From Turbatrix aceti (Eukaryota > Nematoda > Chromadorea > Rhabditida > Panagrolaimidae), in the NCBI GenBank assembly GCA_963969345.1, contig OZ017767.1, positions 10,546,471 through 10,610,470 on the forward strand: 64,000 nt of DNA, given 5' to 3'. Below are positions 34,313 to 47,674 of this stretch, piece after piece. The stretch's first letter is position 1. Every line of letters begins with the position of its first letter. Both the position numbers and the translations under genes were made by a program. The notes beneath the pieces were generated by a model, which was given only the letters and a program-made list of their open reading frames with translations, searched no databases and was not told where the DNA came from.

Positions 34313-36131
34313 GTAGACGGTAGACTACAGACTCAAGGAGAAGCCGTTGATGATCGTAGACGAATGTGCACAAAAATCCGTGTGTAAGCAGCGAGAGCGC
34401 TGTACTTGGACTGCCTGGCTTTGATGTGCTAATACCTATACTGATGCCATGGCTGCGATGAGACTGAATCATGGGGAGAAAGATGCAATCACGGGAAAGT
34501 TTTTATGCAATTTTTTTTTGTATCGTTTGAGAATGCTGTTGGATGGAATGCAAAATTAACAAGTGTTTCCCCTTACAAAGTTGGCGTGCACCGTTGTCTA
34601 ATGTAAAGTGCAAGTCGTTCACATTCAGTACATCTAATGCGCTAAAAAGTGGCCAGTTGTATGAACGTATCGTTGCATGCGATACATTTTTGTAGCAATC
34701 ATACATGTGTTGTACTAACTAAATGTTAAACATTATGGTATACTAAATATATAAACATGTTATTTAAGGACGTTAATGCTTTACGTATGTTATGTATAAA
34801 TATACGCATTACAAATGCACTATATAAGATATAGTATATCTGAATACGTATACATTATTGTATGCAAAACGTTTATGCATTTTTATGCATTTATTTATAG
34901 GGTGCAATATCCAAGTGTATCAAATACGATACACATAAATTTAACGTAAAACGATACACTTTTCAAACAAAGGATGCACCATTTTTAAGCACATTAGTAT
35001 TCGCTTGTTTTTTACTATTCCCTAATCGGCAATAAGCCAATGCTCAAGTAGTCTAAATAATACGATGCGGATCTCAAAGCGATCACAAAAAAGTCATTAC
35101 AATTTGCTTACGATCGATAATATCCAGATTGCTCGGTGATAAAAAAAATCTATTACGCCACATTTTATACGCATATTGTTTTTATACGTCGTATTCGTTG
35201 CACTTGGTTTTCTTCCTATACATCTTCCACCAATTTATTTTGTGTGGTGCATGCAGCAGCGAGCAGCGAGCAAATGTTGTGATTCGGCAGGCCTTCGCTT
35301 CCCTGTCTAACGCCCAGCAAATGGGAACTAGAGCGGTGAATGCAAAGTCGTCAGTCATAGGCCGTTTCGCAGGCTGACAAACCAATGGATGGAAGGGAAA
35401 GTGCACTTGGGCGCGCGCTGTGCTATAGTTTTCTGTTGTTTATTCATCCTCATCGTCATCCAGCCAGTTGGACGACGAGTGTGCGTATTGAAATAGAAAT
35501 AAAAAAAATTATTTTTCCTTCTCTTCTACTTCTTCTTGTTCTTCTTCTTCGTCGTCGCGTGCCTCTTTGCCGCAAGGAGCAAATATGGGTAGTCTAGAAC
35601 TTCTTTCGTGTGTGTGTGTGTGTGTGTATCATCGACGAAGGGAAGAAAAGAACGAAACGTAAACGACCCTCATCAGTGGTGCTCAATGCGCGCATAGACA
35701 GACTCTCGTTCGTTCGCCTGAACAGCACAACCAGCGCACCAGCACCAGCACCAGCACCAGCACCAGCGCCTCGGCAGCTCTAGCATTTCTATTGTGCGTC
35801 TGTCTGTCGTTCCGTTTTCTCTCTATTCTCCGCAAAGGCCTGTTGACACTCCCTGCCCCATCCCCCCTCTCCTCCCCCCACTGTCGTTGGTCCCCTTCTG
35901 ACTCGTCGTCGTCTTTTTCGCACAACCAACCAACCAACCAACCAACCAGCCAGGGAGTCAGTGCTAAAAAAAGAACAGAAAGGAAAGCGATAAATCGGAT
36001 GATGAAAAATTTTCATTCGTTCTCATTTTTATCTTTTTTTTGCTTTACCTCTGGCTTTTTTCCATATTTCCGTTCCTGCGAGCTGAAATAATCCCGCGCC
36101 ATCGTATTTCGTATTTTTTTTCATTTTCCAG
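34313..36131. other. Intergenic region with microsatellites
   Basis: About 1.8 kb between two divergent genes, so it holds both promoters. 34700-35000 is extremely AT-rich with TATATA/TACGTA words. (GT)10 lies at 35608-35627, CAGCAC repeats at about 35736-35767 and (CCAA)n at about 35926-35947. A TCTTCTTCTTCTTGTTC pyrimidine tract lies near 35520-35555. No exon chain. Confidence 0.45.
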
Positions 36132-36149
36132 CTCTTCTGATTTGCTACC

Positions 36150-38158
36150 ATGGCGTCTGCGTACGCGAGGGGAGGAGTCGCATCCCAGTCGCAGCAGCAA
36201 GTCGCTGTTGCCGCTCTCTCAGGCGACCACCATCATCATCAAGGCGGCAGCGTTGGTGGCCGAGCCGGTACTCAGGTACAGTTGTTGGAGGGGGGTGACA
36301 GTATACATCCTGTGTATGTTGACTGTGGTGTAATTTTTAATTGGCTAATTCAAGTTGACACGCACTTACGTGATAACTTTGTGCCTGCACGCATATTTAT
36401 ATGGTTACTAACGCGTTGGACTTGGCAGCCTGTTTGTCTGTATTCTTTCTTTTTCCTGCTTCTTTTTCAAATAATTATGCACCCTGCTTCTTTTCGACAA
36501 CTCGGACTCGACTTGACGTCTGTCTGCAGAAGTATCGCATTGACGCGTCGAGCAAATTGCGCGCACCCAGAAACAGCAAAAAGAAAAAACCTTTTGATGT
36601 CTGTCATCACATACTAAATTTTTTTCTGCGCCAAATAACACTCATAAATTTTTTTTTCGAAAGATGTGATTTAGTGCGTTATGCATTTTTACTCTGAAAA
36701 ACAAAATAATTGATTTCTGTGTAATGACAGACCTAAAACCGATCCAAAAACGTTACATTTTTGACAAATTGCAGTTTCTAAAATGTAAATTTTTTTTGGA
36801 AATTTTTACTGTTTGCAAGATTTTAAAAATTTGGACCGACTTCAAAAGTTTACATTTTTAAATTTTTTGGAAATTTTTACTGTTTGCGAAATTTTAAAAA
36901 TTTGGATCGGCTTAAAAAGTTTATTTTCTTTAATTTTTTTTGTGAATTCTAAACTATTAAAAATTTAGAACATATTTTGGAACTTTTTAGGATCAAGTCC
37001 TAATTTGGTTCTAATTATAGTTTTTTTGAAACAAATGCTACAGAACTTTACTGTTTCAAAAGTCCTGAAAAAATAACTTAGGACTTTTTTAGAACATTAG
37101 ATCTATTTTTTATATTTTTGAATATTTATTCTATATTTGCGAAAATTCGTATTTTTTAAACCCAAATGTGTTCTAAAATCCTTATTTTTCCCATTTCAGG
37201 CCCAAAACATGCAATTTGTTTTCGCTTCTGATCCATCATCTTTCACAAAGTCTGCTGGTTTGGTTCCCGTTACGACAACCAATGGCCAGGTTTCTGGATA
37301 TCAGGTACTTTAATTTTTTTCTTGTATTTTGTTTCATCCTAATCTCTCAATTTTAGCTCCTTTCGAACCAAGCTCTTCGAATTGTCCCCCTCGGCAACGG
37401 CACTTACATGCCCATCGCTGCGGATGCGAGTGGAAATCCCATGTCTTACGACAATGGTCTCGAACTTCTGCTAACTTCTACGTCGACTCTCAACGGTCAG
37501 GAAGACGAGGAGAAGCCCATGTACGTAAATGCCAAGCAGTACGATCGGATTGTCAAGCGTCGGGCTGCGAGGGCCAAGATTGAAACGCGATTTCCCAAAG
37601 AGCGAAGAGTTGGTGAAGTTTTGGTTTTTTCTGGGGGGTTTTGGGTGACAAAAAATTTGTTTTGTGCATTTTCGGTCAATACATTTTTTAGAATGCAAAA
37701 ATTTTTTGAAGTATGAAAAATTCAAAAATTTTAGGACATTTTTAGGAACTTTTTAGAAATTTAAATTTTTTTTGCAAAAATCTAAAAATAAATTGTTTTG
37801 GTTATTTGAAAATTTTTGGAACAATTTTTACCCAAACGATGACTATTTCATTTTTTTTTCGAATTTTTTTTTGAAACTCAAATGCGTTCCAAATTTTTTT
37901 TCTACGTTTCAAAAATATTTTTTCGTTTTTTAGAAGTACCTTCACGAATCCCGGCACCAGCACGCTCTGAAGCGATCCCGAGGCGAAGGTGGCAAGTTCG
38001 ACTCCGTGAACGACCCGAGCAACTCTTTAAACGGCACTACGTCTTCCAATGGTTCAAGTGAGCCGAAGCGTCGTCGCTCAAGCTCAAAGTCCGTCCAATC
38101 GCCTCCTCCCGATCTCTCTGCTTCCAAGCAAGTTGTTGATGAACAGAAACAAGAATAG
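36150..38158 (+). CDS. nfya-1: NF-YA, CCAAT-binding transcription factor subunit
   Basis: Four exons, all phase 0, run 36150-36275, 37200-37304, 37357-37608 and 37934-38158 and give 235 residues. NF-YA joins the NF-YB/NF-YC histone-fold dimer and recognises CCAAT boxes in the nucleus. The subunit-binding helix is KPMYVNAKQYDRIVKRRAAR (~129-148), and the linker KERR is cut by intron 3. The DNA-binding helix KYLHESRHQHALKRSRGEGG (162-181) retains the histidines, arginines and GxGGKF turn of the family. The N-terminus has the Gln/His-rich low complexity usual for NF-YA activation regions, although it is short. The C-terminus is Ser-rich and ends QVVDEQKQE. The start lies 18 bases after a TTTTCCAG acceptor. 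C. elegans has two NF-YA genes and I cannot tell which this matches. Confidence 0.95.
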
Positions 38159-39117
38159 AAAAACACACACTGCCCATTTATTTACCCGTATTTGTTGTTT
38201 TGCATCTCGAATGCTTAAGAGTCAGCCCGTCGCCGCCGGATGCTATTTTCCTTTGTTTCATTTTATACGCTTTATTGCCATCCTCATAAGACCAAAGCAA
38301 ACGAAGAAAAAAAATTAAATAGTTATCAAATGATACACAAAGTTTCCCGTTACAAAACAGAAGTCATGGTGGATACAAGTTTCGTGTTTGATTGAGGGGT
38401 GAAGAAAGAAAAATAATATGACAAGGTAATGATTCCGGATTAATTACTTTTTGTGACCGTTGATTGAATTTATTGCGTCGTACAACTTTTTTTGGTTACA
38501 AGCATTCAGTACGGAGAAAAATTCGGATTAGGAGTCCGATTATTTGGAGAGTTTTTGAGTTTTGTACCATTTTTGGAACACAATTTTTTTTGAAAGAACG
38601 AAAAAATTCTAAAAGGGGACCAAAAAAATTCTTGTTTATGCCATTGCATTTCGAAAAAAATTGCAGAACGATACAAAAAATATAGCTTACATTTTCAATA
38701 AAAAAATTATCTATTTTTTGAATAAAAAAACACACTACAAAAAATAATAGAATAAATTTTTTATGATAAAATAAATTTTTAATAAAATAAATTTTAGAAA
38801 AGTTTTAATAAAATAAATTTTTAAACAAAAAAATACGATCTTGCAATAAAAAAATATACAAGTTTCGGAATTTTTTGAAATTTCGAAAATTTTTTTCCAG
38901 ACACAAAAAATGTCTTCTATCACGGAACTTTTCACAAGGATCCAACTGGCAGTTATTAGGCTAAATCTGAAAACACGAAACCCAAATCAGTACAAAAAAC
39001 AAACATTATTACCCGAAATTTAATCGATAGCAGGCAAAACAAACCGATAGCAGGTATGTACTCAATAATACAGGATATGTATCAAAAAAACGCAAAAACA
39101 AATTTTTTTCAAATAAA
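38159..39117. other. Intergenic region between convergent genes
   Basis: Contains both 3' UTRs. 38740-38830 is a degenerate array of ATAAATTTT units. Nothing else is supportable. Confidence 0.45.
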
Positions 39118-40847
39118 TTAAGACAAAGAATCCATAGAAGGACTTGACTTTCCCGAATTTGTTGCCCTGATCTCAGGCGTCGTCGTCGTGGGCGAAATGT
39201 GTTGCAAGTGGGTTGAAATGCCGACAAGGCACTCGCAGAGTTGATCCAGCTTGGCGCTGAGAACTCCCGCAATCTCGCTTTCCACAGAGACCTGCTTTGT
39301 GGTGCTCTTCTGCTTGCGTAGCTCGGCTAGGATTTCTATCTGCTTTGCGAGAATCTGGTTTTGAACCTGAATAAAAACAAGATGCCAGTAGTTTGTATCT
39401 TACTTTGAGAAAAAAAATTATAGCAGTCTTTTTTTGGGTAAAACATGGATAAGCGCGTTTATCCGTTATCCGAATTTCTTTAAAATTATTTTTTGCAGGA
39501 ATTTTTTTTTGCAGCAAAAAAGATTCCATGATCTTAAATTATGCAAATGAAAAAAAAAATTTTTCAATGAAATTTTTTTTGAGATTTAAAAAACTCGTTA
39601 TTTAAAATGAAAGAATTTTGTAAAATTTTTATTTCAATGAATTTGAGAACATTTTATAAGAAAAAAAGTTGTGCACAAAAAACGTGTATCTGCGAAGTGC
39701 GTTTTATTACGATCACTTGTTGCCACACTTTTTGTCCCCTTTCTCACCAACCGGCCACCAACAACAGGCAACCGGTAAAGTGCAATAATCTGACCTGACC
39801 TGAACTTTATCGACGGTCGCGCACCCTTGCACGCAGCAACAACTGAATTGTCAGCTGTCAGAAAATGTCAGGTGCGCAAAAGGTAAAGTTACTTATTTTA
39901 CCAAAAAAATTTTTTGAGAAATTTAACAAATGGAAAACATTTTTTACTTTCAAACAGATTTTTTAAAACAATTTTTTTATTCAAAATTAGCCCCGATTGT
40001 TTTCAACGCAAAATCAAATTTTGAGATACAGGTAACTCAGGTAACTCACCTTGAGCAACTCAAATTGCAGCTCGACATCCGGATGTCCCACAGCTTCGTA
40101 CCGCTTTTCCTGAACCATCAATCCCGGATCGTACCTCCTCTTTTTTCTCTTAGCAGCTCCAGACGGTTCCACGACCTCATCGCTCGCCTTCTGATGCCCA
40201 AAATCAGAAGAAGAAGAACTCGTAGCAGCCGGGGATGCCTGAGGCTGGGGTTCGGGGCTGCTATGCGTCCGGTCAGTCGTCATGCCAGTCGAGAGTGCCG
40301 GAAGCAGCTGCGCGGACGTTAGCATCGGTCCAAAAGCCAGGAGATTGAGAAGATCCGACGAAGACGGCATACCTGTGCCACCTGGAGGCGGAGAGGTGCC
40401 ATCGTCGACTGCAGATTTGAGCGACTCTCCGTCATCCGAAACTATGGATCCAAAATGCTGAATTAGGTCTTCTACTTTCAAATTCGATAGCAAACTGTTC
40501 GAAGAATTAGGACTGCTCGAATTTCCATTGCTCGATCCAGATTCAAAAAGTCGGATAAATTCCTTTTCTGCCGGACTGAATTTATGATTTGAATTTTCGG
40601 ACGGTCGTTTTCCGGTCTGGAGTTTTTGTCTCGAAGTACACTGAACATTTTGTAGCTTTTTTTTGTACTGTTCAACCGAAAATTGCGTGTCGAATTTGGT
40701 ATTGAGATCGTCGGTTATGAATCTCCAGATTTCCATCTTTCGTCGACGACCTTCGATGTCGTGCGTGTGGCGAGACATCTCGCTGTGATGCTCGTGGTAG
40801 AGTTGAACGAGGCGGAGTGTCTGATCGCTTCGCATTATTGTAGACAT
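39118..40847 (-). CDS. Myb/SANT- or MADF-like DNA-binding regulator
   Basis: Two exons, 40847-40050 and 39366-39118, join in phase 0 to give 348 residues. Residues ~1-70 resemble the trihelix fold of Myb/SANT-like, MADF and Zeste proteins: LVQLYHEHHSEM, then EIWRFITDDLNTKF, then SVEQYKKKLQNVQ. These have the spaced aromatic and hydrophobic residues of three helices ending in a basic one. A Ser/Pro-rich region follows, then a basic nuclear-localisation-like stretch KRKKRRYDP (~238) and a C-terminal coiled coil crossing the splice junction (ELQFELLK and VQNQILAKQIEILAELRKQK), which suggests dimer formation. That architecture suits a sequence-specific nuclear regulator, but no target can be named. 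The ATG is two bases after a TTTTCTAG acceptor, which supports this start. Confidence 0.72.
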
Positions 40848-41356
40848 TCCTAGAAAATTTTAGGATTTTTGCAAAAAATTTTGATTTTTTGTAAAATCTG
40901 CAAAATTTGAAGAAAAAAATTACGGTATACAAACAACGAAAAATACTGTAAAAAACAAAAGGGCACGCAATAAAATTCGTATTCCACTCAAGATCCCGGA
41001 AAATTTGGATGCGGGTCTCGAATGAAAAATATTTATTTTTTTTACGTTCAAGATCACTTTTTTGCAGGTTTTTGGTAATTTTAAAACACATTATTTTTTT
41101 TTCGAAAAACCAGACTCTTAACGGGAAAATAATGGAATTTTGATCATTCGCGGAGTACATAAATTATGCGCAGAATTGACAATTTTTGTTGTCTCCACTC
41201 CACGCAATCAGGCTACGTGCAAACAAAAGCAGTAAAGGCGTTGCTAGACCCACTAAAATCACATTTTTTTGTACTTGATAACTGAATAAAAATAATAGTA
41301 AGATGAAAATGAAATTGTGAATTTGAAAATTAAGTACAAAAAAATACGAAAAAGAG

Positions 41357-42416
41357 CACGGAGAAGTCGAAACCAAGCTTACGTCGACGCAGAGTCAGAC
41401 ATACGGCATGTTAAGTCAGATTACGGTCGACTTAAGCGATGTCAGACTTGCGACAAACTTGCAACAAGTTTGAAAAAAATGAAAAAATAAAAAAATGAAC
41501 GTTTTTCGCTGTTCATAGGGCTGCAATCTGACATTTACATGGCACAAACTTAACATTTTGTCAAAAATTGGTTGTATCAAGCTTGCGGTGCAGCAAAGTC
41601 AGACTTCTGCCCCTTAATTTGGCAATTTGCCTGAAGTTGTTCAATTCAAATTTTACTTTTTTTGTTTTTTTTTATGAAAAGTTATCGAATCTCAAAGCGA
41701 AATTGACTTCGCGATCTTTCGATAAAAATTTTGCATTCGATTCATGTTTCAATTCTTTCTTGTTTTCAGTCAGTGTTCGCATTTGTCCGTTTGTGTCGAG
41801 CTTTTGTTTTTTATCTGTTGTTTTTTTTCGTTTTAGATATCAGTTTCGACGTTGCGCGGAGTGATGATTGCCGAGAGAAGCACTTCTTTACCAACAACTA
41901 CTTTTTATGATTCAAAACAACTTCGAGGTTTGTTTGTAAGTTTTTATGTACATTTAACAAAAAGATTATACATTTTTTCAGGAATCAGAATCATGAAAAG
42001 CGCCCCTGAATCATCATTACGAAAATACCGCTGAATCAAAAATGCTTGACGACGAACGCGTCCGCGACGGAACTGGCACCGGTGATCATACCCGCACATC
42101 GACGACAACAGCACCCATGGTTAGCCGTTGATCCGGCGTTATTCTTGTCTTTTTTTGTTAACTTGATGATTGTTTTGTTAATTTGAGCATATAAAATGAT
42201 GCAATGAGAAAACGTGGACACAAGGGGACACAATAGGGATGGAAAACACAAAATAACAACCGGGCACGAACGCTACCTAATATGCAAATTTTACGCCTAT
42301 GCGTTAAGCTTGCGTCGAGTCAGAGTTAAGCTTGCGTCCTTTTTATGGCAAGTTTACAAATGGCCGGCGCAAACTTAACTTTAACGGGACGCAAGCTTGG
42401 TTTCGACTTCTCCGTG
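41357..42416. mobile_element. Inverted-repeat DNA element, non-autonomous
   Basis: A perfect 24-bp inverted repeat bounds about 1.06 kb. The left end (41357-41380) begins CACGGAGAAGTCGAAACCAA and the right end (42393-42416) is its exact reverse complement. Inside both ends lie further similar words (AAGCTTGCGTC, GAGTCAGA, GACTTAAG). No transposase-like frame is present between them, so the element would depend on enzymes from elsewhere. I do not see a clear target-site duplication. Confidence 0.7.
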
Positions 42417-45109
42417 AGAAGAGAAAGCAATTTTAATCACATCAGACGCAGACAGGTGAGGGACCACCTACCTGACTGCCTGACGGAGGGGGTTGTATAA
42501 ATAATTTTTTTTGGGGGGGGGGTAACTTAATTTTCCAATTAGGGGTCTAGGAAGGAAAAAAAATTCGGGAGGACATCGGAATTAAACAAAAATTACGATA
42601 GAAGACAAAAAATTGTGGACAAGGATTGCAACAATTTTGACCGTGATCCATGATCATTTTCTACTGTGGTCAGTCAGAAAGAAGAAGTAACCAACGACAT
42701 CTCGAAAAATGCTGGCAGTCAACAACTAACTGAGAAGATGGGTAAAAGAGTGATGATTCGAACACACTTTTCTGCCAACCAACCAACCTGCCTTTTAGCC
42801 AGTCAGCAAAGCAAGCAAAGCAGCCTGGAGCTATATTAGTTCAGTTCCTTCTGGGAGAGTATTCAGAGAAGAGGAGAGCGATAGGAGAACGAGCAAATGA
42901 GAGTAGTATGTACATGCATGTTGTACGTGTCTATCATCTCCTAGTAGCAGTAGCAGTAGTTAGCGCCAAAAACAAGACCGCTACTTTCGGCGAAGAAGAG
43001 AGGGGACGCGCAGGCAGTATCAAGGAACAAGAAAAAAAAATACATACACAGCTGCAAACAAGAAGAAGAAGGGAAAAATAACAGCGACGAGATACAAACC
43101 AGTTCCACTTCTACGACTCGACTGACTCGACTCGAGCTGGGGATGGTGATGGTAGTGGGTGCACTCGCCCCGCATACACGGGTTGATCGTGACCGTCATC
43201 ATCAATGCGGATGTCGTCCAGGCACTCTCCTATTCCACGCCTGCCTCAGGCAGACGAGCTCAAGCAATCAAGCATCAACCCGTCTTATCTTTCAGGGTCT
43301 CGCGTTATTTTCTGAGCACTGAGCGGTGATAACAAGCAATCCTAGAAAGCAAGCAAGCAAGCAATTCTAAGTCGAGGGTTGGGGAAGTTGACGTCGTGGT
43401 TTTTGGGCACGCACTAACTAGCCTTGAAATCTGAGAATGAGTCGTTTGGGGGAAATTTGGTTTGATATGGTCTCAAAATGGGATTTTTTTTGAAAAAAAT
43501 CTGGACTTAACAAATTTTTGAAAATAAAAAGATTTTTCATGGAATGTAAATCGCGTCACCGGAAAAATTAAGATATTTGCTGCAAATTTTCAAAAAAAAA
43601 ATTATATTTTTTTATTTTTTTATTGTTTTAAAATGTTTTTTAGAAAATTTGCCAACAAATATCATAGTTTTTTCCAAAAATTTCAACGATTCGATTTGAT
43701 AGATTTAGAAACAGACAAAAAATTTGTAAACAAAAAGGAAATCTGCATTTTTAAAATTCGACATACGGTACAAAAACAATTTTTTTATTGTTTTGGCAAC
43801 GAAATTCCAATTTACAAAAAAAAGTTGGTCTCACAACGAAAATTAACAACATGAAGAAAGATGCTTTCACACCGAAAATCCTTCCCCTCTAAAAAGTGAC
43901 TCTCAAAGCGAAAATTTCAATGAAGGCAAAAAAAGTGGCTCTTACAACGAAAATTGTCAAATACGTGTAAAATATCTAGATTACGATAAAAAAATGTTAT
44001 CAACGTAATCGTCTCAAGTTCAATGTCTACCGCCAAATAAGGGTAGCTAGCTATTATACTTGCTGCCCGACGGCAACAAACAAAAAAATCACACCATCCT
44101 TCCCTTTCATCTCCAAGTAAGTATACTCTCCGACAAATTCTCTCCGTGTTATTCCAGTGATGCCCATAAAAGCGAAGCGTTCACCTACCTCATCCCCCCC
44201 TCTTTTCCCCATGCATCTCTCCGTGTGATTACAAGCACAAGATAAGACAGCACAAGTCTATGCTTTAGTTTTGACGCATTCATCATCCCAAGTCGTCATT
44301 ATACCAGTTTTCTTGGCGTACTATTATTCACATTAGAGAGCGACAGAGAGAATAAAAAAAAAAGAAGACGAAGACGAGATGTAAGATGTGAGAATTCAAG
44401 TTGTTTTCCCCCGATGGGCACGAAGGGGACAAAAAAAGAAGCGGGATCCATTCAAGTTTTTTCCAAAAGTTAATGAAAAGCAGGGGATTTCAGCAAACTG
44501 CCCGGGATCGAGGAATGTGACGTTTTTTGCTTGCGAACATGACTTTTTCACCAGACGAACACAAACGAACGCATACGAACAGATTCAAACATAAAAAACG
44601 TGAATGACGAAATTTCAAGTGTCCCGCAACGAAAAAGCTAGAGTCGTAAACTCTCGACACGAAAACGTAAATTTGTATTTGTTTTCATCGAAGCGAAAAC
44701 CAATTTTTTCTATGTTCCAATTTTTTTACGGTTTTTTGGTTCCCGCAACGAAATAAAAGGAACAAATTTTTGTGTCCTGAAACGAAATCGTAAAGGCATA
44801 ACTGACTTTTAATGCCTATTTTGTATCAGCGTCAAACTTGGCATACTGACTAATTCGGGCACGCTGATTCCAAAAAAACACAGAATTAGACCGCGCTAGC
44901 AACGCGCAAGCGAGATACAGGCATTCCAAAAGCCTAAAAACAAGAGAAAACGCGCACTTGACACGGGGGACACTATGCACGCATAGTGTTCTCAGGCGTT
45001 TTTGAGTTCAATTTTCGTCAATTGTGGGTTACAAAAGGGGGCTAATTTTTAACGCATAAATATAGCAACTTTATTATTCGTTCGAATTCCAAAACATGTA
45101 CTTGCCCTC
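42417..45109. other. Intergenic region with simple repeats
   Basis: About 2.7 kb without a supported gene. It has CCAACCAACC patches, (AGTAGC)n near 42940-42960, (AAGC)n near 43345-43362, a GTTCG/CGAAC-rich patch at 44535-44590, and repeated CAACGAAA/ACACGAAA words at 43835-43960 and 44620-44790. Confidence 0.4.
45070..45075 (-). terminator. AATAAA polyadenylation signal
   Basis: TTTATT on the plus strand reads AATAAA on the minus strand, 35 bases after the stop of the orphan membrane protein. Confidence 0.5.
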
Positions 45110-47489
45110 CTAGTCACTCGAACTTTCTTCCTCCTCCTTCTGAGATTTTTCGGTGGCCGCAGTATCTTTGCTCTCCATGTCAGTGACACTCAAACCTTCT
45201 TCTTTTTCAGTCATGTCGAAGCCTTTGTCCTTCTTTTCAACCAGATCTTCGTCGTTCTGAGTTGTGTCGTCGACCACGGCACTCAGATCTTCGTCGTTCT
45301 GGGTTCTGTCGTCGACTGCGGCGTCTCTTCGTTTACTTTCACTAAAACTATCATCTTTCTGAGTTTTGTCGAAGACTGCAGCATCTTTGCCCTCCATTTC
45401 ACCTGAATATTCAAGCTGCTGAGTTTTGTCGACGGCCGTCTCGGTCGATTCTTCCATGGCGTTACTATTCGTCCCGCCAGAAGTTGTCCTGTTGCTGATG
45501 TTCTCGACGCCGGGTCCAATGTCGAAGACCTCGTTCATTTGTGAGTCAAATTTGACGCATTCGTTTGCCTTTGGCGGGGAGAGTTTTTCTTTGTCTAATG
45601 CGTGTTTCTGCAACGAAAATTATAATATTTTTATAAAAAAAGTAATTTTTAATAATTTTAAAAATTAATGAAAAAAATTTTTGAATTTTATAAAATTTAT
45701 TTTTAAAAGACGTTTTTATTATTTGAAAAAATATAATTTTCTAAAATTATTTTTCAAAAGATCAATTTTTTTTTAATTTAAAAAAATTTAAAATTTTTTT
45801 AATTAAAAAAAATTGAAAAATTGGTTTTTCTCTAACTTTTTTAGCAAAATTGTTCTTACTTTTTATTAAAAAAAATCCAGAATTTTTTTTTATTTCAAAA
45901 AATACTTATTTTAAATGTTAAAATATTTTTTTTTTTAATTTTAAATTTTTCTTTAAAATTTTTTTTTTTTTTTTTTTTTAAATCTCTTTTTAGAAACTTT
46001 TTTTTAATTTGAAAATTTTTTTTTTGAAAAACTCATTTTAAATTTTAAAAATCTAATTAAAAACATTTTATATAAAAAAATAAAAGTCTACTTCAAAAAA
46101 ACTTAAAAAAAAAAAACGGTTTAGTTTTTTAAACTTACATAAGCCGGTCGGCGGTGCTTCTTGATATTGAGACTTCCGCGATGGTTGAACTTGTCAGCCG
46201 GGATGTGTTCCGGCGCGAGTGGCCCAGCTGCCCGGAACCCAGGTATGTGGAAGGGATCCGAGATTTCACCTGCTCCTAAGTTGGCTTCCTCGTACTCGGT
46301 ATTGTTATCCTGGTCCTTGGCGCTGCGTAGCAAGGGGGTATTATCCTTCTTGGATTTTTTCGAACCCAGTTTTGCAGCTTGCTTCGAAGAAAACTCGCTA
46401 TTCAATGTCTGGCCCGTCTGACTCGGCGTGACTTGATTTTTCAAGTCTTCCTTGTTGACTTTTTCCTTCTTTTTTTTCTCGGAAACTTTGTTGGATTTTT
46501 TCTTCTTTTTTTTCAAATGTTTCTTCTTTTTTTTATCACTCGTATCGGAAGAGGACGCATCCGGGTTGGAAGTCGGGGTTTTGGATGGGTTTTTGGAAGA
46601 ATCGTCCGGGACCGGAGTTGGGGGCGTTTCGGACTGGGCGACTTTTTCGTAGCCCTTCTTGCTGCCCTCTGACGTGCTCTTCCTCCTTCTGTAGCACGTG
46701 AAACCAATAATCGCGCCGAAAACCAAGGAAATGAACAAAATGCCAACAACGATGAGGACAAAAATCAGCCCGGTTTTGCTACCATGTTTGCCGCCATCAT
46801 CATCAGCTTTATTCCCTTCGCGAGGAACTCTTTCGGACTTTGGAAGGACGATGAAGGGGAAAAGTCGTTGCGGGAGACAGCCTTCATCCGGATCGAGACA
46901 ACTATGGACGCTGAGGGATCCATGAACTTCCCAGAGGTGGGTTGAGTCGTTGAGAGACAGGAGATAGGCTTTATCGTCGTTGGAAGCGAAGATAAAGTCG
47001 GGATTGATCGTCTGGACGATCCGCCAGGGCTGGGAGGATGAAATTGATCTTCTCAGGGGTGTTTTCCGGCAATCTTTCTCGGTGGGACAGGATTCGATGG
47101 CGAGAAGACTTTTTTGATCGGAGATGGGTTCGATTGATTTGAACCGTCTCCGCTTGACTCCTGTATTCGACGCAGGATAGCAAATGACGTCTCGGGTGCA
47201 GGAATTTGTACTGAAAAAAAAAACTTATGACCACCAAGAATTTTTTTTATATATTGAAACAAAAAAATATTTAGGCAAAAAAAACGTACCATTTGAGTGA
47301 AAAAGCAGCCTCCGTTCTCCCGGAAATGCACAAAACAATCATCTGACAATCGGGGTAGATAATCACATTAAAGAGACGGGAACTGTTGACTTTATGAGAT
47401 GCAAGGCATATTCGAGCATCCATGGGATGACCGTAACTGCCTGCGAGAAAATACGAAAAAACAGTAGCGAACAATGACCGCAGCAGCAT
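45110..47489 (-). CDS. Orphan type I membrane protein with Lys-rich and acidic tail
   Basis: Three exons join in phase: 47489-47290, 47210-46139 and 45607-45110, giving 589 residues. I do not recognise the family. Residues 1-19 (MLLRSLFATVFSYFLAGSYG) are a signal peptide. The ~190-residue ectodomain carries spaced cysteines (CLAS, PDCQMIVLC, CTRDVICYP, ESCPTEKDC, HSCLDPDEGC), which suggests a disulfide-bonded fold. A transmembrane helix at ~212-237 (LIFVLIVVGILFISLVFGAI) is followed by YRRRK, the usual stop-transfer signal. The cytoplasmic part has a lysine block (KKKKKHLKKKKKK, then KVSEKKKKEK) and an acidic tail with imperfect repeats (DKTQKDDS, DDRTQNDEDL, DDTTQNDEDL), ending EEESSSD. The layout suggests a receptor or adhesion protein. 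Intron 2 is about 530 bases of almost pure A/T. Confidence 0.75.
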
Positions 47490-47598
47490 TTGAGTATGAA
47501 AAAAACAAACACAGTGACACTGAAATCCCTCCCGACAAAAACCCCCTCAAAGAATTCCCACATCATTCAAATTTCTCCGTTCTCATAGTAACAAAAGG

Positions 47599-47604
47599 TT
47601 TATT
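47599..47604 (-). terminator. AATAAA polyadenylation signal for rpl-10
   Basis: TTTATT on the plus strand, AATAAA on the minus strand, 71 bases after the rpl-10 stop codon. Confidence 0.55.
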
Positions 47605-47674
47605 TTTACCATTTCATAATAAAAATAAAAGAACGAACGCAAACAACGAGAAACAAGTCCAAACCGACCGTTTT

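Noticed and set aside
35182..36091. ORFs upstream of NF-YA
   Set aside because: They arise from simple repeats (CAGCAC, CCAA, pyrimidine tracts) with no exon chain.
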